From positions 14,869,037 through 14,933,036 of the forward strand of contig NC_037639.1 of NCBI RefSeq assembly GCF_003254395.2: a stretch of 64,000 nt of DNA. The letters run 5' to 3'. A program made the position numbers and the translations under genes. The DNA is from Apis mellifera (Eukaryota > Arthropoda > Insecta > Hymenoptera > Apidae). The notes under the pieces are model-generated. The model saw nothing but the letters and a program-made list of their open reading frames with translations. It did not search any database and was not told where the DNA came from. Positions 34,818 through 48,799 of this stretch are shown here, one piece after another. Position 1 is the first letter of the stretch; each line of letters starts with the position of its first letter.

Positions 34818-35782
34818 CTCCCCTCTCTCTCTCTCTCTTTCTCTCTATTTCTATCTCTATTTATTTATCTATTTATTTAACTATCTTTCTCTCGTCTCTT
34901 TCTATTTATCTATCTATCTATCTATTTAACTATCCATCTTTTTCTCGTTTCTTATCTCTTTTCTCTCTCTCTCTCTATTTCTATCTCTATTTATTTATCT
35001 ATTTATTTAACTATCTTTCTCTCGTCTCTTTCTATTTATCTATTTATCTATCTATCTATTTAACTATCCATCTTTTTCTCGTTTCTTATCTCTTTTCTCT
35101 TTCTCTCTCTATTTCTATCTCTATTTATTTATCTATTTATTTAACTATCTTTCTCTCGTCTCTTTCTATCTATCTATTTATTTCTTTAGTATCTATCTTT
35201 CTTTCTCTATTTATCTATTTATTTAACTATCCATTTTTCTTTCGTTTCTTATTTCTCCTCTCTCTCTCTCTCTATTTCTATCTCTATTTATTTAACTATT
35301 TTTCTCTCGTCTCTTTCTATCTATCTATTTATTTCTTTAAGTATCTATCTTTCTCTCTCTATTTATCTATTTAACTATCCATCTTTTTCTCGTTTCTTAT
35401 TTCTCCTCTCTCTCTCTCTATTTCTATCTCTATTTATTTAACTATTTTTCTTTCGTCTCTTTCTATCTATCTATCTATTTCTTTAGTATCTATCTTTCTT
35501 TCTCTATTTATCTATCTATTTAACTATCCATTTTTCTCTCGTTTCTTATTTCTCCTCTCTCTCTCTCTCTCTCTCTCTATTTCTATCTCTATTTATTTAT
35601 CTATTTATTTAACTATCTTTCTCTCGTCTCTTTCTATCTATCTATCTATTTCTTTATCTATCTTTCTCTCTCTATTTATCTATCTATTTAACTATCCATC
35701 TTTCTCTCATTTCTTATTTCTCCTCTCTCTTTCTCTCTCTCTTTATCTATCCATTTAACTATCCATCTTTCTCTCGTTTCTC
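34818..35782. repeat. TATC/TTTA-rich satellite, right copy of an inverted pair
   Basis: Degenerate tandem array with the phrase ATCTATTTAACTATCCATCT near 34922, 35058, 35215, 35362, 35512, 35682 and 35753, giving a mostly 135-170-bp period. It is the reverse complement of the satellite at 6.9-7.7 kb, though the flanks of the two arrays do not match. A Tyr/Leu/Ser-rich open frame runs through it as an artefact. Confidence 0.85.
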
Positions 35783-35789
35783 CACTCGA

Positions 35790-36534
35790 CATCCACGTCC
35801 ACGCGAGGGACGCGCTCTCTCCGTCTCTCTCCGTCTCTCTCCGTCCTCCGTCGTACCGACCAGACTTTTTCGTTGCGCTTCGTGTCTGGACCACCCCTGA
35901 ACACGCCACGATACTTTATAACCCCCCCCCCCCCTCCTTCCCTTGTTCGGGAGAACAGGTGTTACCACGATTTGCGGTTACGGTCTCTCCGCTCGATCGT
36001 TTTCCGAAACCTTCTTCCCCCCCCTCCTTTCTTTTTTTTTTTTATTTCCAGACAGGCGTTTAAAAAATTGAAAAAAAGGAAAGGAGGCGTAGTTATTACG
36101 TCACCTTACGCGAACCCGGTTCCGTGGCTTCCGCGCCCCCGTTTTCGACTCCCGTTGTCGTCCAACTTTTACGGTTCGTTAACGAGGCGCGGACGGACAG
36201 GTTTCTCGATAATTACATCTGCCTGTTCCTCCCTCGAAAACAGGAAGAGAGAATATCCGTCAACGTCTCTCTCTCTCTCTTTCTCTCTCGATCGATCGAT
36301 CGAAGAAAAGCAACTCTTACTCTTCTCCGCCGGACAAAGGAAGAGGAGGAGGAGGAGGAGTTCAACGTACGGAATCGGCGGGGCCGAAATTTGCATTTAA
36401 AAAAGCAGGGCCGAGGGCGAGGAGATAAAAAGAGGCGAGATTTGACGAGGCTCGGACGCGTCGAGTGGTGAAGAAGAGAAAAAAGAGGATCGGCTCGCAT
36501 CCCCCCTCTCTCTCTCTTTCTCTCTCTCCCTCTT

Positions 36535-36565
<31 letters not shown>

Positions 36566-39500
36566 GCTTCGATCCTGGGGCCCACGCACGAAGCCGAAAT
36601 AATCGTCGAGTTCGAACGAGACGTACGCGATACCGATTTCGATACCTGTTCCATCCGATCTTTTCTCAAGAACAAGCTTGCTCGTAATCTTTCCAAATTT
36701 CGACTTCCTCGCTTTTTCTTTTAAAAAGGGAGCAGTGTAAAAAGAAAGAGAGAGAAATTTGGTTTTTCATCGCGAGTAAAACCACCTGCCAGCGAATCTC
36801 CGCATAAATTCTCCTCCCTCTCTCTCTCTCTCTCTCTCTCTCCGGCCAATAAATCCTGCGTGGGCCCCTCTTCTCGGTTGTAAAACGTCGCGTCGGCGAG
36901 CCAGTGTTATATCCACCGGAACTCTCCTCCTCTTTCTTTTCTCCTCCTTTCCTCTACTACACCCAATCGAAATCGTACCATTTCCCAAATTTTCCATTAA
37001 AATTCTCTCTCTCTAAATTTCATTCCTCTTTCGAATCTGAGAGAAGAAAGAGAAAGAAGGAAGAGCGAGAAGAAGGGTATCGTTAGAGGAGGATCGATCG
37101 CTTGTTTTTCCAACAAAGACGGCGCGCGGTACTGGTTTCAAGGACAGGAGAAACATTTCGATCGGTTGTAAGGGGGGGGCGGCGATCCCTCGCGCAGATT
37201 TTCTGCGGGGCAGCTGGCAAAAGGATGCACTAAATCTTGACTCGGGTATCTCGCGAGTATATCAGAGTCAGTGTGGCAGCGGGGTGCCCGATGCGGCTTC
37301 CCTCCCCTCCTCCTCCTCCTCCTCCGCTCGGCGCAACAACGCGAGCTCGGCAGAGAGAGAAAGGGGAGGGGAGGGGAGAGCTTTCGCTTCGATCGGGCAC
37401 CGCGTATTTCCGCCAATCTTTTCTACGTCTCCTTCGATAAATGTTTCCACCGAAAATGGAGGCTCGACACGCGTTCAATGAGAGAGAGAGAGATAGGGAG
37501 CGCTGTATCGATAAACGGTGCGGGGAAGCGTTGGAGCGTGGAACCGGCGCGAAAGTGGCGGCCGAATCGATACGGCCCTGAGTTCACTGCACCGCACAGC
37601 CGGAGAAGCGCTCGCCGCGCCACCGGCCACAATGGACCGGTCTCCTCTGACCCCCGATGACCCAAAACTTCCGATCTCAGGGTTAAAGCCACCTTCTCCC
37701 TTCTCCCCGCAAAATCTTTCCAAACTCTGCTTTCTCTCTCTCTCTTTCTACAGAGGTAATTCTCCAAGAAGAAAAAGACGTGGAAAGATGTTTAGATTAC
37801 TTTAGGAGATTTACTCTACTCGCGAGAAATATAAGTGGATGGAGGTCGGCCTTGAAATTTGGAAGCGTAAGAAGAAGAAGGGGAGAGTGGTTTGGCCAGA
37901 AATCGGGGCTGTCGCCGTTGCGCCACGCGATCCATCAAGCGCGTATAAAAATGCGCGTATATTAACGAGCCTCCCCCCCTCTCATTATCCTCCTCCTCCT
38001 TCTCCCGTTCCATTATACTCGAATCGATATCTCTTCGTTATCCTCCTTTTAGTTACCTTTCAATTTGACGAGCGAATTTCCCTTCTCCTCTCTTTTCTAT
38101 AAAAAGAGGAAGAGAAGAGGAGCGGGAAGGGTTGAAACTCGGTTAAACTCGGGGCGAAGCGTGAGAAATGTGATACGTGGGAATAATTTGTCGGTCGTAT
38201 CGTGACGGGTTGTTTTTTTCGCGAGAAAGAAGGAGGAGAAGGAAGGAAGGAAAAAGGATTGTTGATCGATCGTTGGATAGAGCCAAGACCCACTGATACA
38301 CTGGCACGCAAACGTACACTGCCCGACGTCTTGTCTTTTTCAGTCTGCTTCAACGTGTTCCGCTTTTTTTCCTTCCTCGTATCCGCCTTTTTGCGGCCCC
38401 GGCTTTATTTTCCTTCCAACACTCGCCTCGTCTCGATTCTCCCTCCCCCTCCTTCAACCATTTTCCTTCCAAACATTTTTTTAATCCTCTTCGTTTCAGC
38501 TCGCTCGAAATCTGTCGTCTTTTCTCTTTTTTCCGATGATGAGGAGGAGAAGGATCTTGGAAACATCGATCTATTTTCCGGAGTTTAAATTTTTTAAGTT
38601 AAGAAAAGTTTTTTTTTTATCGCTAAGATTACGGAGGAAACTGCTTCTCCCTCGAAAAAATTAATTCCTTATTACGAGCCTTCCTGACCTTTGCCTCCTC
38701 CTCGAGAATCGAGGGAGAATCGAGGGAGAAGGGGTAATTTCGAAGAGCCCCCTTTTTAATTAAGCGAGGACTCGACGCATCGTATCGAGTCACGATAAAC
38801 CTTTAACGACACTCGACCTCCCCTTCTCTCTTCTTCTTTTTATTATTTTTCTTAATATCCACTCACACGCAATTCCGATTCCTCGCCAATAACGATTCAC
38901 TTTCGCTCGAGAAACCAATCTTCCTTCTCCCTTCCTTCCACGAAAGCGAAACGCCATTTTTGATTCGCGAGAATTTTTCACTTCGATGTTCCAGAGACGA
39001 GAAAAAGGAGGAGAGAAAATAGGACGTAAAATGCAACGTTTATTCTTCTCTTTCTCTCTCTCTGGATCGAGAGAGACTGAGCGAGAAACTCCATCTCTTT
39101 TTTTTTCGAAGAAGAAGAAGGAGAAGGAACGGATCGGGTCTCGTTCGATCGAACGAAAAACTGGCACGCGTCGATCTATTTATTTCTGGCACGTATTTGC
39201 CTACATAGGCACGCGACACTCCCGCGACTACACATCCGCACTGCAGATCTCCCACTGTAACGCACAGCCTCGGCCAATTATTTATTCCTTGGTTCAAATC
39301 GAATTGTTGAAGAGAATTCCGAGTCGTAGTTTACTTTTTCCGATCAAAAATTCCAGTAAATGCGTTTATCTAGCTTCGACAACATTTCTGATTCTCTTTA
39401 GAAACAAGGCTTGCGAATGAACGAATGAAGAGGATTTACAAAATGTTCTCGAACAGAGAGTTGGCTATATTTTCTGAAACTTAAACAAAGGGATGAGACG

Positions 39501-42500
39501 CCCCCATGAGGCGAGACCTAAAAATAAAAAGATTAGAATTTTCGCCTAGCAACCGAAAACAAAAATAATTCGTACGGATCTTTATTTGAAGAGGAAAGAA
39601 AAGCAAAATTTAAATTACATTCCAATCTTCTTATCAACAGCGATGGCGAACAGACTCCAACCGACTCAATAAAGAATCCAATAAATCAACGTACCGTTCA
39701 ATAATAATAAACACGATTGCTCGATCGATGTTGAGAGTTGGAAGCAATGGATGGCTTACTTCTCGCGACTTTATCGACTCGTGTATATTTTTTGGCACGT
39801 GGCCAACGGTAGGTGGAAACACCTACTTCTTCTCCGTTAGATTACTTCTCTCTCTCTCTCGGATCCGCAGTGCGGAGAATAAGGCGACGCGGATCTCTCC
39901 GTAGTTCGACCGTAGTTCCAATGGAGACCGAAAGCGGAGTTGCCACGACGCGAGTAATCCTCCCTCGGATATAACGAATCGATATCGAAGCGCGCTCGAT
40001 CTTCCACCGTGCAACACCGGCACGCTCCGCCAACTCGATCTAGTCTCGCCTTCCGTTAACATTGTTAACAACGTTCGAGCAGCTAAACTCTGTTGCCGTT
40101 TGATCGCCTCTCCTCCGCCTTTTCATTCCAGTTTGAGATTTGATTAGATTCCTGACTGATACTTGGACTGACCAAAGAAGACCTAATGGATTTTAGAAAT
40201 CGAAAGTGGACTGGAAATTTCAATTAACGCGAGTAGGCAGGGGAGGGGAGAGGAAGAGGAAAGAACTCGAGTTCCCTCGAGTTTGATGGTGGATGTGCGC
40301 GATATAGTTCCGTAAATAAACGCGAGTGGAGGAAGCGCTGTCCGCGTTGTCAGAAATGCTACATGCCACCGAGTTTCTCGTCTCTCCAGAGGATTGGACG
40401 AATTCTTGGCCAAAAAACTTTTTCGTAGTGTCTAAACTTTTCTCGAAACGAAATCGCGACGGATGAAATTCGAAAGAAGAGACGAAACACTCGCCTTTTT
40501 CCAAGATTAAAACCAAGATTCGAGATTTCATTCTTAATCTCGATTTAAAAGAAGAATTTATAGGGACGCTCGTGCATATATCTCTACTTCCTTCGAATCG
40601 AAAGAAAAGAAATCCTTCCGTTCGATTTATCTTGGAAATTTTGAACAGTGAGGCAGGACCGAAAAAGGACACGTAGCTCGTGAGTGTGCCGGGGAACGAT
40701 ATATCTATATCGCGTGACGCGAGTTAATCATGTTCGTAACGCGTAGATTACGTACTAATTAACGATAGTCACACCGGATCACACTCCACGATTGTCACGG
40801 GTGTTATCGCGGTGTGAACACGGTATACTCGTTACGCGCGTAATTTTATATAAATCGTATCGAATCATTTTAATCGATCGAACCGAACGAAAAACCTTTG
40901 CCGTAAATAAATCTCGTTTCAAAAGGAGAACGATTATACGCGATTTATACACGAATTGTGTCATTTTTCTCGTAGATATCGAATTTTTATAGAGGTCGCT
41001 TCCATCGATCTATCCATCTTCCTAGGATAGAGAAATTGGTAATTGACTTCGGTTTCAGGTAGACACGCCCCTTCGATCACGGTTATCGATCTTGCGAGAA
41101 AGACGACGATATCGAGAGAGAGAAAGAAAGAGAGAAGGGGAGAAGAAGGTTGGCGTTATTAACTCGTCGCGCTGATGAGTCTAGCTACGTAAATTTGGCG
41201 GATGACCGAGGAGAATTGTCGCTGGCATCGCGGTCACGTGTTCTTCTCGAGAGAACGAGAGAACGAGAGGGTGCTCGTTAGTCAACCGCTCTCAACCAGC
41301 TAGAAGGACTGTGTGCCACCGCCAAGAATGTGATTTCAGAGATTTTCGTTCCGAATTTTCACCGATCGATCTTTAAGGAGAGGGCTTGCGAACCTGGCCT
41401 TTATCTTCAACGGTTCGAGTGCCTCCAACAGCTAACGATGATTTACGAGCGGCCATGCTTTTCCTAACATTTTCCAGATCTTTAATTTAATTCTTTCGCT
41501 ACGATCGATTTCTCAACAAGCCAAAAATTGTGCTCAGAGAAAAATCAGTGGCCGCGTTTACTGCAATACCTCGATGCTTCGTTTAGTGAAAAAAAAAACT
41601 TTTCTCGAAACGGAATTGTTGTAGAATTTAAAGTTTATTAAAATTTTATTTTCAACACCACTATTTCATAGTTGATATCTATTTGTTTTTCTTCGATATT
41701 TTTAAATGTTTTGTACACGCGCAATTAATTAAATATATATCCATCAGCTAAATCCGTTTTACATTTTTATTTATTGTTTTCTCAATCAACAAGGATTATT
41801 TATATAACTTCTAAACACGCTTCACATTTAATTACACTTTGGAATCGAATAACATTACAGAATATAATAATACGATATATAATAACAACTCTTAATATCG
41901 CGTGTGAGAAACAAATGATGAAAGCAAAATACATGTATTTCCATTACATTTTCAAAGGAAAATACATGTACAATAAATCTAATCGTCAATAGTATCTTAT
42001 GCAGAGCGACTATAATCGCCTGTACTAACGAAAAGGTTAATACATTTACACATATTCTTCATGAGACACAAAACCACCGTTGCGCCTATTGGAAGACATT
42101 CTGATCGTCTTCCTGAACGACAGATAGCGCGCGCGTTGCGTGGAGGGGAGAAGAGCTCGAAAGCGAAAAAATTCAGGCGGCCAACCGAAGCCTATCTCGA
42201 GCCGCGCGCTTTCAATTAGATCTGCTCGTAATAATGCTCGATCCGGACGAGCACGGATAGTCGGTGGCCCTCCTTGACGAGACCCTCCCCGCCAACCCCT
42301 CCTCCTGCAGGGTATTCCATTCCTTTCTTCCACCTTCCGTGACACAGAGTCGTTAGCGACGGCGTTTCCGGGTCGAGATTCTTTCCACCGATCGAGTCAC
42401 GCCTCTCTCTCTCTCTCTAGCTCTGGTCTTCGTCTCAATTTCATTTCGAACATTTCGTGTCTTCGTCTCAATTTCATTTCGAACATTTCGTTCGTTCACT

Positions 42501-42520
42501 GTGCATATGCATACGTGGTC
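35790..42520. other. Long stretch without recognisable gene
   Basis: Contains many (TC)n/(GA)n runs (36.28, 36.5, 36.82, 39.05 and 41.12 kb), homopolymer C and T tracts near 35.92 and 36.03 kb, and an AT-rich segment at 41.6-42.0 kb. No frame resembles a known protein and no splice-bounded exon could be supported. Confidence 0.5.
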
Positions 42521-42521
42521 G

Positions 42522-42863
<342 letters not shown>

Positions 42864-43324
42864 GAAAATTTCGATTCCCTTTTTTTATCCCTTCGAAGAT
42901 CAATTCTGGCGAAAAAGGGGAGAGGGGAAGAGAGAACAGTGTTTCCTCGAATCGAATATTTCCTTTCGAGAGGGAAACGGGTTCTTTCAATATTTCCAGG
43001 ATTTCTGCTTGGAGGGAGAATCTCTGATTTTGGTCGAAGAAAAGGGAAGGGGAGGATTTATCCCTTGTAATTGCGTCGACAGAACGTGTCTGGGTCATCG
43101 GGCCACTTTGAATATTGTGGAATATCGATCGAAAAAAATCGATCGAATTTTTCTTTCTTCTCTAGAAAAAAAAAAATTCAAATTCGTCCTTCTAAAAAAT
43201 TAAATCTCCTCGAACTGGAAAAAGAACATTAATTTTATAACGATCAGAAAATTTTGTTATACACAAGCGTATTTTTCGATCGATTTATATTATTTTGATA
43301 TTCTATGTATTTTTTATATATAGA

Positions 43325-43760
43325 GAGAGAAGGAAAATTTGCCGAGCATTAAAATCTATAATCTATAATTGTTTCGCTTTTAATTTCGATTTTAACAATA
43401 AAGTAATGTGAGGAGCAAATTTTATTTTTCACCTTCTCTTACTTTATTTTTATCTCCTTCTCTATATCCTCAATTTTTCAATAATTTTTGAATAGAAATA
43501 ATTTTGTTATTCGAAAAATCCTCGCTCGAATTAATTTCACTATCATTATATTCCAATGCTCAGAAAAATTGAAAAACAATATTTCTATATCCACGAGTGT
43601 GAAACTCGAATCAATACCTAAAACGCAGTCCGATCTATCTTTCGAGATAAGAAAACTTCACCTTTTCTACATCGCATTATTCCACGCTTTATAAAATCAT
43701 ACGTAAACGGCTTAGAAATCTACCACGATATTTAAAAAAAAATCGAACAGAAATAAATAT
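43325..43760. mobile_element. Diverged copy related to the 16.8-kb MITE
   Basis: Parallels the internal part of the 16793-17192 element: CGAGCATTAAAATCTATA on its left and ATTATTCCACGCTTTATAAA then TTTAAAAAAAAATCGA on its right, in the same order and orientation. TTAA-flanked termini were not found, so the ends are lost or my boundaries are imprecise. Confidence 0.45.
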
Positions 43761-46510
43761 TGTTCGAACCAAAATTGCCATTCGAACGATTGAAGAAGGA
43801 CGCGCGAAACGAAGCGAAAAAACGAGAGAACGAATGGAAATGCGAAATTTCGAAAGATCGAGGAAGTTGATTCGGGAGCGAGAGATCCGAGGGAGGAGGG
43901 GAATTTCGAAACCGAGCCGCCGCCGCCGCCGCCGCCGTACGTACGTACTCGCGGCTTGTCCCATTGTTCGCGAATAATGGCACCGTTGTACACGCGTGTC
44001 GTGCCGATTATGTCACGTACAGGGGACGCGTGGAATGCATACGAAGAAAAACGGCCGTGTCTTCGCGAACAACACCGTCATCCCGCCCTCCCCGCCTTGC
44101 CGCCTAGTCAAACGTGAGAAAGAGGAAGTCGTCGATACCCCCCTCCCCCCGCAGCAGTCGTCCATCTTCAGACGCGGCCTGAAAGCAGATGAGCAGGGAC
44201 TTGCGTTATTGGTCGGCCGAGGCGCGAATCATTCCTCGTTCCTTGGCTCGAGTTGAATCGTGCGTGGAAAAAAATTCGTTGGGAAAAGAGTCGAGGTAGT
44301 TTTCCCTGTGTTTTCGTCTATTTTCGTGTCTGGAGAAATGGGGACGGGTGAACGTGCACGTACAGCCGCTTGTCCCGAGATAGGGCTCGAAAGAAGGGAA
44401 ATAATTAAAACGGGCGGGTTTTGCTGTCCTTTCACGGGTGACGGATCAATGAAAAAGCGCCACCGCTAAAAACGGCGGACGATGGAAGCGCGATAAGCCG
44501 CTTCCTAAAAAGCGTATCGAACGAAAGAAGCAAGCTTCTCGGTCGTAAAGTAAATCGAGTATCCTTTTTACGATCCAAACCGTTTTGAGCCTCGGCAATC
44601 AAACGCACAACGATCCTTCGAATTCGAAGAGAAAGGGAAAATCTCGCAATCGAGATTTTTCTCGCAATCCCTTTCTACTCGAGCGATTGCATTTTCCTTC
44701 CAACCTTCTGGGAATCCCGCGCGTTTCCCCCCAGTGTGAGAACCAACAGCCGGATCGAAAGCGTTTCGCCACGCTCCGTCGGTTAATTAGAATTTGCAGG
44801 AATTTGCAAGGAGGGAAACTCGCGCGTGCTGCGCGTCGCGTCATCTTCGATCCAATCGCCAATCACCGACATCATTCTCTTCGCAACGGGGCGTTATTCG
44901 TGTTATTCGCTCGAGAATAATTTTCGAAAGAAATTTTTAAAGATTGTTGGATCGAAGCGCCCTCCATCTCGAAACGAAGAGAAGAGACAGTTTCCAACTC
45001 GACGTATCGGAGGAACGAGAACGCGGGGAGGTGCATCCAGGGAGGTGGAAGCAAGCAGTCTGTCTGTAGGTCAGTTACGCTGTTACTGTTACTGTTACTG
45101 GCCTGTTACCGGTTATCGCGCGGCAACGGTACGCGGCAACCTTCGCTCGAAACTTCCGCCGAATCCGAGTTTCGCGCGAGGGAAAGAGATCGCTTAACTT
45201 TTAAAAGGAAAGAAACTATCGCAACGCTCCATCTTAACCGTTTGCCTTTTTCCAACCAACAACTTCCACTCGATCCGTCGAATTTAATTAAACTGAAATT
45301 ATTTAACGAATCAACGTATAAAAGTTTTATTATTCTAATGTTTTAGAAGAATATTACGGATCGATGGATAATTTTTAAAATTAGATTTATTTTTTTAGAA
45401 AAAAATTTTAATTGTAATTAATTCGTTTGGAATTTTAATTTTTAGATTTGAGTTTATTTCAATATGATGTAAGATTATTGCAATTTCATCAATTGTACAT
45501 TAATAATTATAAGAATAGGAGGTTTTTTTTAAATTGAGATTAATCGATAGTTATTTAATAATAATCTCTCATGGATTAAGGATCTCAATTTTATTATTAT
45601 TAGAATAATTAATTTTATACCTTCAACATCTTTATTATGATTTATAATATATCCTTCAAATATAGTATCTTTAAATTTAGCAAGTGAAGTTATATTAGTA
45701 ATTGCTTTAATATTTTGATTTAAATATTTATTCAATTTATTTATTTACAGTAATTAATCATGCTAAAATTTTATATATTAAATTTAAAATTAATAATGGT
45801 TAATATTTTATTCTATTAATACATTTAATTGAATTTAATTAAATTTGATATTTTTAAAATTATTATTTTATTTATTTAAACAGTTTAATTAAAATATTGA
45901 AATCAATGATTTATCTTAAATTATTTTAAGAATATTAATTCGTGGAATTTTATTATTTTATTAAGAAAGGAATTTTCTCGAATATTAAAATGTATTATAT
46001 ACATATAAAAAAATGAGAAGGAAGGAAAGGAAACTTATTCTCACAGTTAACGTATCCCGAAGACTTTTCTCGATCCTACTTTTCCAATCATTGGATAAAC
46101 GAAAATTCGATTTTCGCGAGACAATTTGGAGGAAAGCGTGGCTTCGGAGGAATTCGTGCGAAAATTGAAACGAGCGGATCTGGGAAAAAGTGAAAAGAGA
46201 AATTCTTCTTCCCCTTCTCTCATACGTTTGTTCCATGTGACTCGAGTAAAAATAAGAAAAGGATACAAACGTACGTCTGCTTTATTATGATATTAAAAAG
46301 ATGATTCGTGTCTCCATTTACGAAATTGAATTTATCGTCTGCTCTGAATTTCTTTATTCTTTATCTTTCTCAGCTTCAACTTTAGGAAAATTGAGGAATC
46401 ATTGATGAACTTTCTATCAGTTTTTCTTGCAAATTTGAACATTTCTCGACGATCACCAATAAACAAGGAACAGATTTCATTAAATATATCGTCCTCAAAA
46501 ATTCTGTAAT
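43761..46510. other. Stretch without recognisable gene; very AT-rich from 45.25 kb
   Basis: 43.8-45.2 kb is CpG-rich with a (CCG)n at about 43917-43937 and three TGTTAC repeats near 45080. 45.25-46.0 kb is strongly AT-rich and CpG-poor. No gene recognised. Confidence 0.5.
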
Positions 46511-46514
46511 AAAA

Positions 46515-48060
46515 TATTTGCATATCTATACGATATTCTTGCGTAAAGAAATTTGCAAAAATATTAATGTAACGGAAATTGTTTATTTTTTATTCATATT
46601 GGTGCAGTTTAATTATTTTTCTAATATCTTGCATAAAGAAATTTGCAAAAATATTAATGTAGTGCAAATTATTTTTTTTTACTCATACTGCTGCAATTTG
46701 ATTATTTTTCTAATATCCTGCGTAAAAAAATTTGCAAAATCGAAACTTGCAAAAAAATAATACTGATATAATGCAAATTACTTATTTTTACTTTTACTGG
46801 TGCAGTTCGATCATTTTTCCAATACCTTGCGTAAATTTGCAAAAATATTAATGTAGTGCAAATTACTTATTTTTACTCATACTGGTGCATTTTGATCATT
46901 TTTTCAATATCTTGCATAAATAAATTTGCAAAAATACTAATGTAACGCAAATTACTTATTTTTACTCATACTAGTGCAGTTCGATCATTTTTCCAAAATG
47001 TAAAAAAAATTGCAAAATCGAAATTCGCAAGCACAAATACTGATATAATGCAAATTATTTATTTTTACTCATATTGGTGCAGTTCGATCATTTTTCCAAT
47101 ACGTAAAAAAAATTTGCAAAATCGAAATTCGCAAGCACGAATACTGATATAATGCAAATTACTTATTTTTACTTTTACTGCTGCAATTTATTCATTTTTC
47201 TAATATCCTGTGTAAAAAAAATTTGCAAAAATACTAATGTAACGCAAATTACTTATTTTTACTCATACTGATGCAGTTCGATCATTTTTCTAACATCTTG
47301 AGTAAAAAAAAAAATTTGCAAAATCGAAATTTGCAAAAAACGAATACTAATATAACACAAATTATTTATTTTTATTTATTTTTACTGGTGCAATTCGATC
47401 ATTTTTCTAATATTTAAAAAAATTTGCAAAAAAACGAATACTAATGTAACATAAATTATTTATTTTTACTCATACTGATCCAATTCGATCGTTTTTCCAA
47501 TATCTTAAAAGCGTAAAAAAATTTATTGCAAAATCGAAATTCGCAAGCACGAATATTAATGTAACGCAAATTACTTATTTTTACTTATCGTTGTTCCAAT
47601 ACCTTGCATAAAAAATTTGCAAAAATATTAATTTAACGCAAATTACTTATTTTTACTCATACTGGTGCAATTTGATCCTTTTTCCAATACCTTAAAAGCG
47701 TAAAAAAATTTATTGCAAAATCGAAATTCACGAGCACGAATATTAATATAACGCAAATTATTTATTTTTACTCATCGTTTTTCCAATACCTTGCATAAAA
47801 AATTTGCAAAAATATTAATGTAACGTAAATTACTTATTTTTCCTCATACTGATGCACTTCGATCATTTTTCTAATATCTTACGTAAAAAAATTTGCAAAA
47901 TCGAAATTTGCAAAAAACGTATACTAATGTAACGCAAATTACTTATAAAAATAAGTAAAAACTCATACTGGTGCAGTTTGATCGTTTTTCCAATACCTTA
48001 AAAGCGTAAAAAAATTTATTGCAAAATCGAAATTCGCAAACGCGAATATTAATTAGTGTT
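46515..48060. repeat. Degenerate minisatellite, about 103-bp unit, about 15 copies
   Basis: Each unit reads roughly AAATTTGCAAAATCGAAATT, then an ATACTAATGTAACGCAAATT-like segment, ACTTATTTTTACTCATACTG, GTGCAGTTCGATCATTTTTC and CAATACCTTGCGTAAA. The TTATTTTTACT landmark recurs every 80-115 bp from about 46580 to 47945. No coding potential. Confidence 0.88.
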
Positions 48061-48799
48061 AAATTTCGATCCGATATAATAAATAAAATTTATCCTCTCT
48101 AGAATCCTTTGTCCGCAATGTCCTTCTCGCTTTTCCACTATCTCTGTCTCTATCTTTCTGTCTCTCTCTCTCTTTCTCTGCCCGACTTTTATCTTTATTT
48201 TCAATTTTCTCACAGGACGTCGATCGATACCTGGCATTCTTCTCGAGCGAGAAAGAAGAAGAAGAATCATCTGAGAAAGGATCCTCCTCTCTTTCCCTTC
48301 TCCTTTTTTTTACCCACCTCTCTTCGTCCCTCCGAGCGGCCCGATCAAATTTGGCGGCGATGGAATCTCTCGTCCATCGCCGATAATTCCAGGCATGGAA
48401 GGCGTGATTATGACCGATGAGCCGGGCGGAACTCGAGGCCTCTTTGATCCGCGGCGTTAGGATTAGAGTGTTGGGTAAAAAAAAAAGGGACGAAGAAAAA
48501 ACGCTGTTCCATCCCCCCCCCCCACCGATTGATTCTCGGTGGACGAAGTAGCCGAAGCTCGGAGGACATCGATCTCTTCCTTCTCTTTCTCTCCGTCGCG
48601 ATATACGTTCATCGATTTCGAACGATATTTCGTTGTCTCGTTGGTTACGGTGGCAATTAAACGGAGAGGAAACTATCTTCCTCGACGTAGCCTCAATCGT
48701 ATCCTAGTGCGTGGATTCTTTCATCTTTTAATCCGAAAAATCTAAATCTCCTCGGAAAAATCGCCACCAAGCTTCGTAAAGTATATAACAGGAAGGAAA

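Noticed and set aside
34685..35374. 229-codon Tyr/Leu/Ser-rich frame that looks like repeated membrane segments
   Set aside because: It is the TATC/TTTA satellite translated; the inverted satellite at 7 kb gives the same peptide on the other strand.
46515..48060. Regular spaced repeats considered as a CRISPR-like array
   Set aside because: The whole unit repeats, there are no unique spacers of constant length, and the context is animal nuclear DNA.
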